DNA of 64,000 nt from Bacteroidales bacterium (GCA_028686425.1 JAQUBZ010000003.1:46185-110184), one strand, 5' to 3'. Shown: positions 25,692 to 35,328, counted from the first letter of the stretch. Numbers and translations: made by a program. Notes: generated by a model not told the origin, from the letters alone.

Positions 25692-26609
25692 ATGACAATA
25701 GAACAACCTGCTTCTTCTTGGAAGGAGTACGAATTGATAGACTCGGGTGATTTTGAGAAACTCGAGAGGTTCGGGCAATACGTGATGATTCGCCCTGAAC
25801 CCAAAGCATTGTGGGATAAATCATTGTCTGACAAAGAGTGGCTTTCTGCAGCTCATACCAAATTTACCCCCGGAGCAGGGTTCGGCAAAGCAGGTAAGGA
25901 GGACAGCGGTTCATGGACCATGCTTCACAAAATGCAGGAACAGTGGGCCGTCTCATATAATACGGCAAACAGCGATGCTCCGAATTTTAAGTTGAGACTC
26001 GGCCTTACATCCTTCAAGCATGTGGGAGTATTTCCGGAGCAGGCTCCCAATTGGGATTATATTTATAGGAATGTCAAGGAGATAGTTACTCAACAATCTG
26101 CCCCTCCGAAGGTTTTGAATCTGTTTGCCTATACGGGAGCAGCATCTTTAGCCGCCAAATGCGCCGGTGCGGATGTCACCCATCTCGATTCTGTAAAGCA
26201 GGTTGTAACATGGGCCCGCGGCAATATGGAACTTAGCGGAATGGACAATATAAGATGGATAATTGAAGACGCATTTAAATTTGTAAAGCGTGAAATAAGG
26301 CGAGGCAATCAGTATCAGGGGCTTATTCTCGATCCGCCGGCTTATGGTCATGGTACGGATGGGGAGAAATGGAAGTTGGATGAATGTCTGTATGAGATGC
26401 TCACTTGTTGTGCACAGCTTCTATCACCAAAAGACAGTTTTATGGTTCTCAACCTCTATTCAAACGGATATTCGGCCGTATTAGCCGACACTATTGTCAG
26501 AAGTGCATTTGGCAGGAATTTTGTCTCTCTTGATTATGGGGAGCTTGTGTTGCGTGACAGATTTGATAAAGCTTTACCACTGAGTGTCTTCTCAAGATTG
26601 AGACGATAG
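25692..26609 (+). CDS. class I SAM-dependent methyltransferase (RlmI/RlmL-like)
   Basis: A 305-aa methyltransferase whose catalytic domain shows VLNLFAYTGAASLAAKCAGADVTHLDSV (SAM motif I and acidic loop), WIIEDAFKFVKRE and LILDPPAYGHGTDGEKW, the DPP motif of the RlmI/RlmK RNA methyltransferase group. The N-terminal region (GQYVMIRPEPKALW) is shorter than the PUA-containing RlmI. The target, probably rRNA, is not known. The ATG at 25692 is chosen because the sequence before it is hydrophobic and not conserved. lgt follows after 33 bp on the same strand. Confidence 0.78.
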   Translation: MTIEQPASSWKEYELIDSGDFEKLERFGQYVMIRPEPKALWDKSLSDKEWLSAAHTKFTPGAGFGKAGKEDSGSWTMLHKMQEQWAVSYNTANSDAPNFKLRLGLTSFKHVGVFPEQAPNWDYIYRNVKEIVTQQSAPPKVLNLFAYTGAASLAAKCAGADVTHLDSVKQVVTWARGNMELSGMDNIRWIIEDAFKFVKREIRRGNQYQGLILDPPAYGHGTDGEKWKLDECLYEMLTCCAQLLSPKDSFMVLNLYSNGYSAVLADTIVRSAFGRNFVSLDYGELVLRDRFDKALPLSVFSRLRR

Positions 26610-26642
26610 AAGTTACTTGTTAATTATTTTAAACATAATATA

Positions 26643-27527
26643 ATGTTGGATTTTCTTGCTGTTACATGGGATGTCAACCCCGTCTTACTAAAATTGGGTC
26701 CTCTGACTTTAAGGTATTACTCTATTTTGTTTGTGTCAGGATTTCCGTTGGGGTATTGGCTTTTTTACAAATTTTATAAAAGAGAAGGGGTCAATGTCAA
26801 TCTTCTTGAGCCTCTGCTGTATGTTTTGTTGATTGCAACAGTGGTCGGGGCGCGTTTGGGACATTGTTTTTTCTATCAGCCCGATTACTATCTGACGAGT
26901 GAACACTGGCTTGAAATTTTTCAACCATGGAAAGGGGGTCTGGCTTCTCATGGAGGGGCAATAGCTCTTGTGCTTGCAATATGGTGGTATGCGTGGAAAT
27001 ATGGAAGAAAGAATGGGTTTGATATGATGTGGGTGCTTGACCGTCTTGCCATAGCTGTTTGTTTTGCAGGGTGTCTTATCAGGCTCGGCAATCTTATGAA
27101 TTCCGAAATATACGGCAATCCGACAGACTTGCCATGGGGCTTTATATTTGTACAAAGGGGAGAAGTTGTTCCCAAACATCCCACTCAGCTCTATGAGGCT
27201 CTGAGTTATCTGATTCTCGGATTTGCACTTCTCGGAGTTTATAAATACAAGTTGAAAAAAATATACAAAGGGTGGATATTCGGAGTATTTCTGATTTTCC
27301 TGTTTGGAATGCGATTCCTTATAGAATATGTCAAAGAGCCGCAGGTGGCATTTGAAGAGAATATGAGCCTTGATATGGGACAGTGGTTGAGTATTCCGTT
27401 TATTATAGCGGGAGTAATTATTCTGGTATTCAGTTATGTCAAAAAGAAGCCGGCATTTGCTTCTCTGCCTGAATCGAAAAAGAATTATTGCCCTCCCCGC
27501 AAGCAATCAAATTTGGAAAAGAGATAA
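26643..27527 (+). CDS. lgt: prolipoprotein diacylglyceryl transferase
   Basis: Inner membrane enzyme that attaches diacylglycerol to the lipobox cysteine of prolipoproteins, the first step of lipoprotein maturation. The 294-aa protein has about seven helices. The diagnostic segments are SHGGAIALVLAIWWY, CLIRLGNLMNSEIYGNPTDLPWG (family GNFxNxExxG signature) and HPTQLYEALSY. At least four predicted lipoproteins in this window would be its clients. It sits between a methyltransferase gene and a secreted unknown. Confidence 0.95.
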   Translation: MLDFLAVTWDVNPVLLKLGPLTLRYYSILFVSGFPLGYWLFYKFYKREGVNVNLLEPLLYVLLIATVVGARLGHCFFYQPDYYLTSEHWLEIFQPWKGGLASHGGAIALVLAIWWYAWKYGRKNGFDMMWVLDRLAIAVCFAGCLIRLGNLMNSEIYGNPTDLPWGFIFVQRGEVVPKHPTQLYEALSYLILGFALLGVYKYKLKKIYKGWIFGVFLIFLFGMRFLIEYVKEPQVAFEENMSLDMGQWLSIPFIIAGVIILVFSYVKKKPAFASLPESKKNYCPPRKQSNLEKR

Positions 27528-27585
27528 ATTTTTGCCATCTTGCATTTTACTGTAATGTTTATATAGAATGGAGGTATATAATATT

Positions 27586-28479
27586 ATGAACAGGAAGAGG
27601 TTTTTGACCTTTTTTGCATTGCTGATGATGTGTGCATTGTCGTTTGCGCAAAATAGTTTTGATAAAAACTACAAAGTCGAGGGTCTGGCGAGGAAGGTCG
27701 GATCCAAATTTCAGTGTTTTATCTATAAAGGATTTGATGAGCCTTGTCTTGTTTTTTATGATATTCACTCCAATAGCGGTGATATATACTCCGATATGAA
27801 GATTCAGATCTCTTACAGGAAAGGATTTATTTATACCGGATTTACTTCGGACAGATATTTTACCGTCAACATCAAAGGTGTGACTATTTTTGATGAGGAG
27901 GGGAACATAAAGGACCAGGAGGTATTTTCCGATGGAAGAAGGGTCAGGGTCAAAATTGACTTTACCCCTGTCGGTTTGGTTTCCGCCATTGCTTTGTTCC
28001 CGATCTCATTGGCCTCCGATGTCTATGTCAGGAATCAACTCGGAGTATATAATTTCGATTACAATGATTTCTTCTCCAATTTTTCAAAGGATTTCGATGT
28101 AGGATTCAGAAACACATGGCTTTCGCATGCAACATTTGAGTGGGGATTTTCTTACAGGGATGTAAAAGGAGGTAGGGACGACCTTGGCGTAAATGCGGGG
28201 ATCTTCTGTAATATACTGAATAATAGAAAGCTGCCTGTAATAAATCCGTATGTGGGTCTTTACGGTCACTACTTTTTCACCAATCCTGATATTGCTTCAT
28301 TGGCACCGACAGCCGGACTTACCATCGGGTGGAAGTATTACAGATTCGATTTCAGATATTCTCTGCCGTATATGTTTGATTCTAAGATTTTTGATGTGGA
28401 TAGGGGATTTATACAGGGGGGTATTGCCATAACATTCCAGCCGACAAAGTTCTCGCTGTTCTCTCATCCTCGCAAATAG
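27586..28479 (+). CDS. secreted hypothetical protein, possible outer membrane barrel
   Basis: About 297 aa, with a signal peptide (MNRKRFLTFFALLMMCALSFAQ). The first half reads KYQFKL-like strands around an extracellular-style domain (residues 30-130). The second half has repeated aromatic/polar strands (FRNTWLSHATFEWGFSYRDVKGG, YVGLYGHYFFTNPDIA, TIGWKYYRFDFRYSLPYMF) and ends IQGGIAITFQPTKF, suggestive of a beta barrel. I recognise no named family. The start at 27586 is chosen because it begins the signal peptide. It lies 58 bp after lgt and converges with smpB 14 bp later. Confidence 0.65.
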   Translation: MNRKRFLTFFALLMMCALSFAQNSFDKNYKVEGLARKVGSKFQCFIYKGFDEPCLVFYDIHSNSGDIYSDMKIQISYRKGFIYTGFTSDRYFTVNIKGVTIFDEEGNIKDQEVFSDGRRVRVKIDFTPVGLVSAIALFPISLASDVYVRNQLGVYNFDYNDFFSNFSKDFDVGFRNTWLSHATFEWGFSYRDVKGGRDDLGVNAGIFCNILNNRKLPVINPYVGLYGHYFFTNPDIASLAPTAGLTIGWKYYRFDFRYSLPYMFDSKIFDVDRGFIQGGIAITFQPTKFSLFSHPRK

Positions 28480-28493
28480 CTTCCGTAAAGAGA

Positions 28494-28946
28494 TTATTCA
28501 CGCTCCATGTCACGGCGCATATCTTTTTCCTTTATGCTCTGTCGCTTGTCGTATTCTTTTTTACCTTTAGCAAGAGCTATGTTGAGTTTTGCATATCCAT
28601 TTTCGGCAATGAACAGCCTCGTGGCAACGATTGTCATCCCCTTCTCCTTTGTGGCACGCAGAAGTTTGCGAAGTTCGCGCTTGTTGAGCAACAACTTCCT
28701 GTCCCTGCGCGGGTCATGGCGATTGAACATTGAACTCCACCAATATTCGGAAATATTCATGTTTTTGACAAACAATTCTCCTTCGACAAAATAGCAATAG
28801 CTGTCAACAAGTGAAGCCTTTCCTTCCCTGATTGATTTAATCTCGGTACCGCTAAGTACAATCCCTGCCGTAAAGCTCTCGATGAATTCGTATTCAAATG
28901 ATGCTCTTTTATTCTTAATCTCTATTTTACTTTTAGCTTTTGCCAT
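28494..28946 (-). CDS. smpB: SsrA-binding protein
   Basis: Small RNA-binding beta-barrel protein required with tmRNA to rescue stalled ribosomes. The 150-aa length is normal. [42 protein letters not shown] is the canonical N-terminus. The C-terminal tail [24 protein letters not shown] is the basic helix that enters the mRNA channel. The tmRNA gene (ssrA) is not in the window. It is divergent from miaA and has its own -7 box. Confidence 0.95.
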   Translation of the reverse strand: MAKAKSKIEIKNKRASFEYEFIESFTAGIVLSGTEIKSIREGKASLVDSYCYFVEGELFVKNMNISEYWWSSMFNRHDPRRDRKLLLNKRELRKLLRATKEKGMTIVATRLFIAENGYAKLNIALAKGKKEYDKRQSIKEKDMRRDMERE

Positions 28947-28999
28947 TACTATGATAATTTGTCCCGCATTCTAAGATGCAAAATCGCACAGATTCGTTG

Positions 29000-29007
29000 C
29001 AAAGTTA
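29000..29007 (-). promoter_or_regulatory. candidate -7 box for smpB
   Basis: The minus strand reads TAACTTTG (TAnnTTTG), 53 bp upstream of the smpB start; no paired -33 element. Confidence 0.35.
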
Positions 29008-29037
29008 TGAAAATTAATTTGACGAGATGGAGGATCA

Positions 29038-29067
29038 TTGGTATATCATCAAAAAAATGTAAATTTG
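29038..29067 (+). promoter_or_regulatory. promoter of miaA
   Basis: TTG (29038-29040), a 19-bp spacer and TAAATTTG (29060-29067) fit the Bacteroidota consensus and end 11 bp before the first ATG of miaA. Confidence 0.5.
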
Positions 29068-29078
29068 TAGGTTAATTG

Positions 29079-29969
29079 ATGATTATGTACGAAGATTACG
29101 ATTTGATATGTGTGTTGGGTCCTACTGCCTGCGGTAAGACCAAATATGCAGTGGGGTTGGCGGCAGAGATTGGCGGGGAGATTCTGTCTGCAGATTCGAG
29201 GCAGGTCTATAAAGGGATGGACATCGGCACCGGCAAGGATTTATGTGATTACACATATACGGCACCTGACGGATCTCAAGCCGTAATCCCTTATCATTTG
29301 ATAGATATTGCAGATGCAGGCACCAAGTATAATATTTTTCAGTATCAGAAAGATTTTGAAATAGCATTCAAGGATATTGTTTCACGGGGAAAACGAGCTG
29401 TATTATGCGGTGGTTCGGGATTATATATTGAAGCTGCGACTTGCGGCTATTCACTTCCGGATGTTCCTCCCGATCAGGAACTTAGAGAAGAGCTTGACAA
29501 GTTGGAGACAAGTGAACTCATAAGCCGTTTCGAGGCTATGCGCAAACCTCACAACAGGACGGATTACGATACTCGTAAAAGACTTATAAGAGCCTTGGAA
29601 ATAGCTATTTACGAAGATTCTCATCCTATAGTCAAAAGTTCTTTTCTCCCTAAAAAGACCAAATACATAGGTCTTTCCATATCTCGCGAAGAACGTAACA
29701 GGAAGATTGATGCCAGATTGAGGTCTCGTTTGGAAGAGGGAATGATAGATGAGGTTAAAAAGTTGATAAATAGTGGAATACCTCCTGAAGATTTAATATA
29801 TTACGGATTGGAATATAAATTTGTAACGCTGTATCTGACAGGCACGATTACGTATGAGCAGATGGTTGAATCACTTTCCATAGCGATTCATCAGTTTGCA
29901 AAGCGTCAGATGACATGGTTCAGGGGAATGGAGAGAAGAGGAATTGAAATAGAGTGGATAAATGTATAA
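29079..29969 (+). CDS. miaA: tRNA dimethylallyltransferase
   Basis: Adds the dimethylallyl group to A37 of tRNAs reading UNN codons. The P-loop LGPTACGKTKYAVGLA, the substrate segment ILSADSRQVYKGMDIGTGKD and the C-terminal FAKRQMTWFRGMER are diagnostic. Length is about 296 aa. Two in-frame ATGs, at 29079 and 29085, are equally plausible; a TTG just before them is less likely. The SGNH hydrolase gene follows after 12 bp on the same strand. Confidence 0.93.
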   Translation: MIMYEDYDLICVLGPTACGKTKYAVGLAAEIGGEILSADSRQVYKGMDIGTGKDLCDYTYTAPDGSQAVIPYHLIDIADAGTKYNIFQYQKDFEIAFKDIVSRGKRAVLCGGSGLYIEAATCGYSLPDVPPDQELREELDKLETSELISRFEAMRKPHNRTDYDTRKRLIRALEIAIYEDSHPIVKSSFLPKKTKYIGLSISREERNRKIDARLRSRLEEGMIDEVKKLINSGIPPEDLIYYGLEYKFVTLYLTGTITYEQMVESLSIAIHQFAKRQMTWFRGMERRGIEIEWINV

Positions 29970-29981
29970 ATCACATATAAA

Positions 29982-31052
29982 ATGAATAGAATTATTGTCT
30001 GCATTGCAGCAGCATTGTTGTCTTTGTCCGTTTATGGACAAAAAGTGGATTCGCTCAGATTTGTCGATGCGAAAGATCTTATGATTATAAATAAAGGGTT
30101 TGATAATACCGAATATGACTATTCGAGATTACCTCTCGATATGAAGGGGGTAATACGTCAGGCAGTTTGGGATCTCGGACTGAATTCGGCAGGGGTTGCT
30201 GTCAGATTTTCATCCGATAGTAAATGTATAGGGGCCAGATGGACTTTGCTGAACAATTTCGGTATGTCTCACATGGCGGCTACGGGGGTCAAAGGGATTG
30301 ATTTATATACTTTGGACAATGGTACATGGAAATTCATAGGAACAGCCAAGCCCAACGGAAAAGAGTCGGCCAATGTGTTTGTACGAAATATGGTAGGAGA
30401 AATGCGCGAATATCTTGCCTATATGCCGCTTTATGATGGGGCTACTAAAGTTGAGATTGGAGTCGATTCTTCATCGGTGATAGGTCTTCCGATTAATGAT
30501 GTCCTTGTCAAATCGGACAAGAAGCCTATAGTATTTTATGGGACAAGTATCACTCAGGGCGGGTGCGCTTCAAGACCGGGAATGACTTATGCTGCTATTA
30601 TGGGGCGCAAACTTCAACAAGAGACGATCAATCTCGGATTCAGCGGGAATGCCCGTATGGACAAATCCATGGCCGAGGTTGTTGCAAGAATAGATGCCGA
30701 TAAATATGTGATAGATTGCATTCCCAATTGTACCGTTCAGATTTTGAGGGACAGTGCATACTATTTTATAACATATTTGGCCAAGGCAAGGCCTGAAACT
30801 CCAATCTATCTGGTAGAAAATGTAATATTCCCATATTCTCTCGTGGATACCAAGACGGCAGTCGATCTCAAAGAAGAGAATGCTTATTGGGCAGAACTAT
30901 ATGACAGGCTTTGTAAAGAGGGATATACCAATTTAAAATACATCCCCGCCAAAGACCTGATAGGTGATGACGGGGAGTGTACTGTTGACGGTTGTCACAT
31001 GACCGATTTAGGGTTCATGCGAATGGCCGAAAGCTTTCTTAAACAGTTGTAA
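29982..31052 (+). CDS. secreted SGNH/GDSL hydrolase with GxDLY N-terminal domain
   Basis: A 356-aa exported esterase-type protein. The signal peptide (MNRIIVCIAAALLSLSVYGQ) is followed by a jelly-roll-like N-terminal domain carrying GIDLYTLDNG (the GxDLY signature, near residue 105). The SGNH domain has block I FYGTSITQGGCASRPG (catalytic serine), GFSGN (block II glycine/asparagine region) and a late D-x-x-H in VDGCHMTDLG. Likely substrates are acetylated glycans or other esters. It is probably co-transcribed with miaA, and its 3' end overlaps the convergent gcvP by 14 bp. Confidence 0.8.
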   Translation: MNRIIVCIAAALLSLSVYGQKVDSLRFVDAKDLMIINKGFDNTEYDYSRLPLDMKGVIRQAVWDLGLNSAGVAVRFSSDSKCIGARWTLLNNFGMSHMAATGVKGIDLYTLDNGTWKFIGTAKPNGKESANVFVRNMVGEMREYLAYMPLYDGATKVEIGVDSSSVIGLPINDVLVKSDKKPIVFYGTSITQGGCASRPGMTYAAIMGRKLQQETINLGFSGNARMDKSMAEVVARIDADKYVIDCIPNCTVQILRDSAYYFITYLAKARPETPIYLVENVIFPYSLVDTKTAVDLKEENAYWAELYDRLCKEGYTNLKYIPAKDLIGDDGECTVDGCHMTDLGFMRMAESFLKQL

Positions 31053-33849
31053 CAAGGTTACGGTCGCCGTATCCGTTATCGACACGGGCAACAAACGGCC
31101 ATAGTTTGTTATCGCGAATCCATTCCAACGGGAATGCCGCCTGTTCTCTTGAATAAGGGTGTTTCCATTCGTTTGCACAAACTTCATCGGCAGTATGTGG
31201 AGCCATTTTTACAGGGTTGTCTTCTTTATCGAGACGTCCGGCTTTGATGTCTTCACACTCTGCAACGATACATTTCAGAGTATCCACAAATCTGTCCAAT
31301 TCTGCAAGAGGTTCACTCTCTGTAGGTTCAATCATTAATGTTTCGTGAACAGGGAAAGACAGAGTAGGTGCGTGGAACCCGAAGTCCATAAGACGTTTGG
31401 CAATGTCGGTAGCATCAACTCCGTATTCTGTACGGAAATGTTGAAGGTCGATGATACATTCGTGTGCCACGCGGCCTGTAGCTCCGGTATAAAGGGTTTT
31501 CAATTCAGGCATCAGTTTGGCTGACATATAGTTGGCATTCAAAATAGCTATTTCGGAAGCCTTACGTAAACCTGATGCTCCGAGAAGTTTGATATACGCG
31601 TGCGTAATAGGGAGCAACAACGGACTTCCGTAAGGAGCAGCACTTACAGCTGTCATATTTTTTCCGCCACACTCTTTAACTACAGGGTGACCAGGCAGGA
31701 ATGGGGTAAGATGTTTGGCCGTGCAAATCGGGCCTACACCCGGACCGCCGCCGCCGTGAGGCATTGCAAAGGTCTTGTGAAGATTAAGATGACAAACATC
31801 GGCTCCGATAAATCCAGGATTGGTTATACCTACCTGGGCATTCATGTTTGCTCCGTCCATGTAGAGCAAGCCTCCGTTTTCATGGATAATCTTTACTATT
31901 TCCCTTATTTTAACTTCAAATACACCGTGAGTTGACGGATATGTGATCATCATGCCTGCAAGATTATTCTTGTTGGTTTCGGCTTTTTCGCGCAATTCCT
32001 CAACGTTGATATTGCCATGGTCGTCACATCCCACAAGTACGATGCCGAATCCTGCCATTGCTGCAGATGCCGGGTTGGTACCGTGAGCGGAGGTAGGAAT
32101 AATCATGATATTGCGGTGAGACTCATTGTGGGCGTGGTGATATGCCCTGATGGTCATAAGACCCGCATATTCACCTGCAGCGCCGCTGTTAGGCTGTAAA
32201 GAACATCCGTCAAATCCTGTAATTGTTGCAAGGTCGTGTTCGACTTCTCTGATGATTTGAAGTGTCCCTTCAACCTGATCGGATGGTGCAAACGGGTGAA
32301 CATTGCCAAATTCGCTCCAGCTCAGAGGCATCATTTCAACGGCAGCGTTCAATTTCATAGTACACGAGCCAAGTGGAATCATGGAGTGTGTCAATGACAC
32401 ATCTCTGCGCTCCAACTTCTTGATATAGCGCATCATTTCTGTCTCAGAATGGTATTTGCCGAATACTTCCGAAGTAAGGATGTCGCTCTCTCTTTTCATG
32501 AAAAGAGGTGATTCGTCAATATAAGGAACACTCTTTTCAGCCTCAAAAATCTCTATTATCTTGAAAGCCTCTTCCTGAGAAGAGAGTTCGTCAAAACTGA
32601 TGCGGATTTTTCCCTTCTCAAAATAGTTGAAGTTGAATCCTGCTGCGAGGGCACGTGTGCGGATTTTTTCTACATCTGCATTTGCAATTTCGATGGTATC
32701 GAAAAATTTGTCGCAAGATATTTCATATCCGCAATGTTTCAGCATGAGGGCCACTGCATGAGAATATGCATAGATGTCGGTTGCTATCTCTTTTATCCCT
32801 TTGGGTCCGTGATATACTGCAAACATTCCTGCCATTGTTGCCATGAGAGCAGTTGCCGTACAGATATTTGAAGTGGCTTTTTCTCTCTTGATATGCTGTT
32901 CTCTTGTCTGTAAGGCAAGTCGCACGGCAGGTTTGCCGAGACGATCGATAGAGAGGCCGATAATACGTCCCGGAAGATTTCTTTTAAATTTATCACTTGT
33001 GGCCATATAGCCAGCTGTAGGTCCTCCGAATCCCATAGGAAGGCCGAATCTTTGTGCAGAGCCGGTTACAATGTCGGCTCCCCATGCTGCAGGTTCTGTA
33101 AGAATGGCAAGGGCAAGCAGGTCGCAGTAGGCAGCTACAAGGATTCCCTGTTGGTGAGCTTTTTCACAATAGTCTCTATAATCTCTCACTTCTCCATTGG
33201 CTGCAGGGTACTGAAGAATGGCTCCGAAACATTTGGCGTTGAATTTGAAATCACTGTATCTGCCGATTTCGAGTTCGATGCCCAGAGCGGCTGAACGTGT
33301 CTTTAATACCGAAAGAGTCTGAGGAAAGATGTTATCATCCACAAACAGAATATTTTTACCCTCTTTGACGGCATCACGGCTTCTGAGTTCAAACATCATT
33401 CTCATTGCTTCTGCAGTGGCGGTAGCATCGTCAAGCATTGAGCAGTTGGAAAGGCCGAAACCTGTCAATGATGAAATCATAGTCTGAAAATTGATCAGAG
33501 CTTCAAGACGGCCCTGGGAAATCTCTGCCTGATACGGAGTATATGAGGTGTACCAGCTCGGATTTTCAAAAATATTGCGTGTAATCACTGCGGGTGAAGC
33601 TGTTCCATAAAAACCCATTCCTATCATTGAACGGAAGTTTTTGTTTTTGGCAGCTATTGCTTTAAGTCTTGCGATGTAATCGTATTCGCTTAAAGGTTCA
33701 TCCAATTGAAGCGGTTCTTTGAGTTGAATGTCTTTCGGGACGGTCTGATCTATCAATTCCTCCAATGATGACAATCCGAGAGTCTTAAGCATCTCTTTTT
33801 CTTGAGATTCTCTCGGGCCATTATGGCGGTCAACAAAATTTAGTGGCAT
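31039..33849 (-). CDS. gcvP: glycine dehydrogenase (decarboxylating), P-protein
   Basis: Pyridoxal-phosphate enzyme of the glycine cleavage system, decarboxylating glycine and passing the aminomethyl group to lipoyl-GcvH. At 936 aa it is the single-chain form with two P-protein halves. FVDRHNGPRE is the family N-terminus and GFYGTASPAVITRNIFENPSWYTSYTPYQAEISQGRLE is the first-half signature. LNLHKTFAMPHGGGGPGVGPI carries the PLP lysine. gcvT and gcvH are not in the window. It has its own -7 box within the 54-bp gap after rodA. kbl at the left end also makes glycine, so glycine turnover is represented twice. Confidence 0.96.
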   Translation of the reverse strand: MPLNFVDRHNGPRESQEKEMLKTLGLSSLEELIDQTVPKDIQLKEPLQLDEPLSEYDYIARLKAIAAKNKNFRSMIGMGFYGTASPAVITRNIFENPSWYTSYTPYQAEISQGRLEALINFQTMISSLTGFGLSNCSMLDDATATAEAMRMMFELRSRDAVKEGKNILFVDDNIFPQTLSVLKTRSAALGIELEIGRYSDFKFNAKCFGAILQYPAANGEVRDYRDYCEKAHQQGILVAAYCDLLALAILTEPAAWGADIVTGSAQRFGLPMGFGGPTAGYMATSDKFKRNLPGRIIGLSIDRLGKPAVRLALQTREQHIKREKATSNICTATALMATMAGMFAVYHGPKGIKEIATDIYAYSHAVALMLKHCGYEISCDKFFDTIEIANADVEKIRTRALAAGFNFNYFEKGKIRISFDELSSQEEAFKIIEIFEAEKSVPYIDESPLFMKRESDILTSEVFGKYHSETEMMRYIKKLERRDVSLTHSMIPLGSCTMKLNAAVEMMPLSWSEFGNVHPFAPSDQVEGTLQIIREVEHDLATITGFDGCSLQPNSGAAGEYAGLMTIRAYHHAHNESHRNIMIIPTSAHGTNPASAAMAGFGIVLVGCDDHGNINVEELREKAETNKNNLAGMMITYPSTHGVFEVKIREIVKIIHENGGLLYMDGANMNAQVGITNPGFIGADVCHLNLHKTFAMPHGGGGPGVGPICTAKHLTPFLPGHPVVKECGGKNMTAVSAAPYGSPLLLPITHAYIKLLGASGLRKASEIAILNANYMSAKLMPELKTLYTGATGRVAHECIIDLQHFRTEYGVDATDIAKRLMDFGFHAPTLSFPVHETLMIEPTESEPLAELDRFVDTLKCIVAECEDIKAGRLDKEDNPVKMAPHTADEVCANEWKHPYSREQAAFPLEWIRDNKLWPFVARVDNGYGDRNLVTTV

Positions 33850-33887
33850 AACTTATAATTTTAATATTTATTAAATCGAATAACCTG

Positions 33888-33895
33888 CAAATATA
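33888..33895 (-). promoter_or_regulatory. candidate -7 box for gcvP
   Basis: The minus strand reads TATATTTG (TAnnTTTG), 38 bp upstream of the gcvP start. No -33 TTG at the right spacing; no glycine-riboswitch-sized leader exists. Confidence 0.35.
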
Positions 33896-33903
33896 ACCAA
33901 AAA

Positions 33904-35325
33904 TCACCTCCATCTCTCTAAATCCAACCTAATATAGATAAAAAGTAAGATAGTGAAAGCCCAGAGGGATGATCCGCCATAGCTTAAAAACGGCAGAGGG
34001 ATTCCTATGACGGGCATAAGCCCGATAGTCATGCCGATATTGATAAATACATGCATAAACAGGCATGAGGCCACACAGTATCCATATATTCTGATATATG
34101 CATCTTTTTGTTTTTCCGCCGAATTAAGTATTCTGACGAGCATTATCAGATAGATGATAATAACCGACATAGTCCCTAAAAATCCCCACTCTTCCCCGAT
34201 GGTGCAGAATATGAAGTCGGTACTTTGTTCAGGGACAAAATCAAATCTTGTCTGAGTGCCGTTGAGAAATCCTTTTCCTCCAAAACCTCCCGAACCGATG
34301 GCAATTAGTGATTGATGAACATTATATCCCACCCCCATCAGGTCCTCTTTCATTCCAAACAGTGTCTCGATTCTCGCTCTCTGGTGATCCTGAAGGATGT
34401 TGTCGAATACAAAATCTACTGAAAATATGATGCAGATGCCGCATAAAAAGGCAAGCATATATTTCCGCATAATCTTGTTTCGCTTGTACATGGATCTTAT
34501 GAGTAAGAACAGAGCTACAGGAGCTGTCAAAATAACTATCCAAGAATTGGCGTCTAAAGGGTTGATGGCTGCAATTGCTTTTATATCAAGAAATTCAGGC
34601 AGAAGACCAAGAACAATGATAACCGCGATGCCTATCATCAAATATTTGAAAAACTGCCTTGACTGCGCCCCTATGAGTATGGTAAGTATTCCTATTGAAG
34701 TCAGAACGGCTATGAAAGGTGAAAAGATCAGAGTAATGATAAACAATAATATAGACATCAATCCATATATGAGCACCCATCCTGACATACCTTCTCTATA
34801 CATCACAAACAGAAATCCGAGATATACAAGAGCCGAGCCCGTCTCTTTTTCCATAACTATGAGCAGCATAGGCAATCCTATCACAGTCAGGGCATTTATG
34901 GCGTCAGGAAAGTGGTTGAATTTGTAACCGTACTTTCCCATCAACACCGCGAGGGCCACAGATGTGGCTATTTTGGAAAATTCTGCCGGTTGAAGTCGCA
35001 GCGGTCCCAATGCAAACCACGATTTAGAGCCATTCACTTCCACTCCCACAAAAATCACCGCAAACAGCATCAGTACAACTATCACATAAAACCACCATGC
35101 AAATACGGTATATAATTTAGGGGGTATGGCAAACAATATGAGAGTGGCGATGATAAAGGCACTTGCAATCCATATCAGATGCATACCGTATTTTGTGGAG
35201 AAGTCAAAAATTCTGCTTTCTTCTCCCGATACTGAGGCATAGACGTTCATCCAGCCGAAAATGACGAGAATCAGGTAGCAGAAGATAAGCATCCAGTCTA
35301 ATTTCCTATATAATGAATGATTCAT
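33904..35325 (-). CDS. rodA: rod shape-determining peptidoglycan polymerase RodA (SEDS)
   Basis: SEDS-family glycosyltransferase that polymerises lipid II during cell elongation with PBP2. The 473-aa protein has about ten helices, longer than the ~370-aa E. coli enzyme because of extended loops, which is usual in Bacteroidota. GVEVNGSKSWFALGPLRLQPAEFSKIATSVALA is the hallmark loop. GVGYNVHQSLIAIGSGGFGGKGFLNGTQTRFDFVPEQSTDFIFC is the conserved extracellular segment. VIGIPLPFLSYGGSSL is the C-terminal signature. It lies 3 bp downstream of mrdA. Confidence 0.95.
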   Translation of the reverse strand: MNHSLYRKLDWMLIFCYLILVIFGWMNVYASVSGEESRIFDFSTKYGMHLIWIASAFIIATLILFAIPPKLYTVFAWWFYVIVVLMLFAVIFVGVEVNGSKSWFALGPLRLQPAEFSKIATSVALAVLMGKYGYKFNHFPDAINALTVIGLPMLLIVMEKETGSALVYLGFLFVMYREGMSGWVLIYGLMSILLFIITLIFSPFIAVLTSIGILTILIGAQSRQFFKYLMIGIAVIIVLGLLPEFLDIKAIAAINPLDANSWIVILTAPVALFLLIRSMYKRNKIMRKYMLAFLCGICIIFSVDFVFDNILQDHQRARIETLFGMKEDLMGVGYNVHQSLIAIGSGGFGGKGFLNGTQTRFDFVPEQSTDFIFCTIGEEWGFLGTMSVIIIYLIMLVRILNSAEKQKDAYIRIYGYCVASCLFMHVFINIGMTIGLMPVIGIPLPFLSYGGSSLWAFTILLFIYIRLDLERWR

Positions 35326-35328
35326 AGG

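Noticed and set aside
33850..33903. Glycine riboswitch upstream of gcvP
   Set aside because: The 54-bp gap after rodA is too short for the aptamer and shows no matching structure.
34397..34927. A 176-codon plus-strand ORF opposite rodA
   Set aside because: Shadow of a SEDS gene whose helices and signatures are intact.
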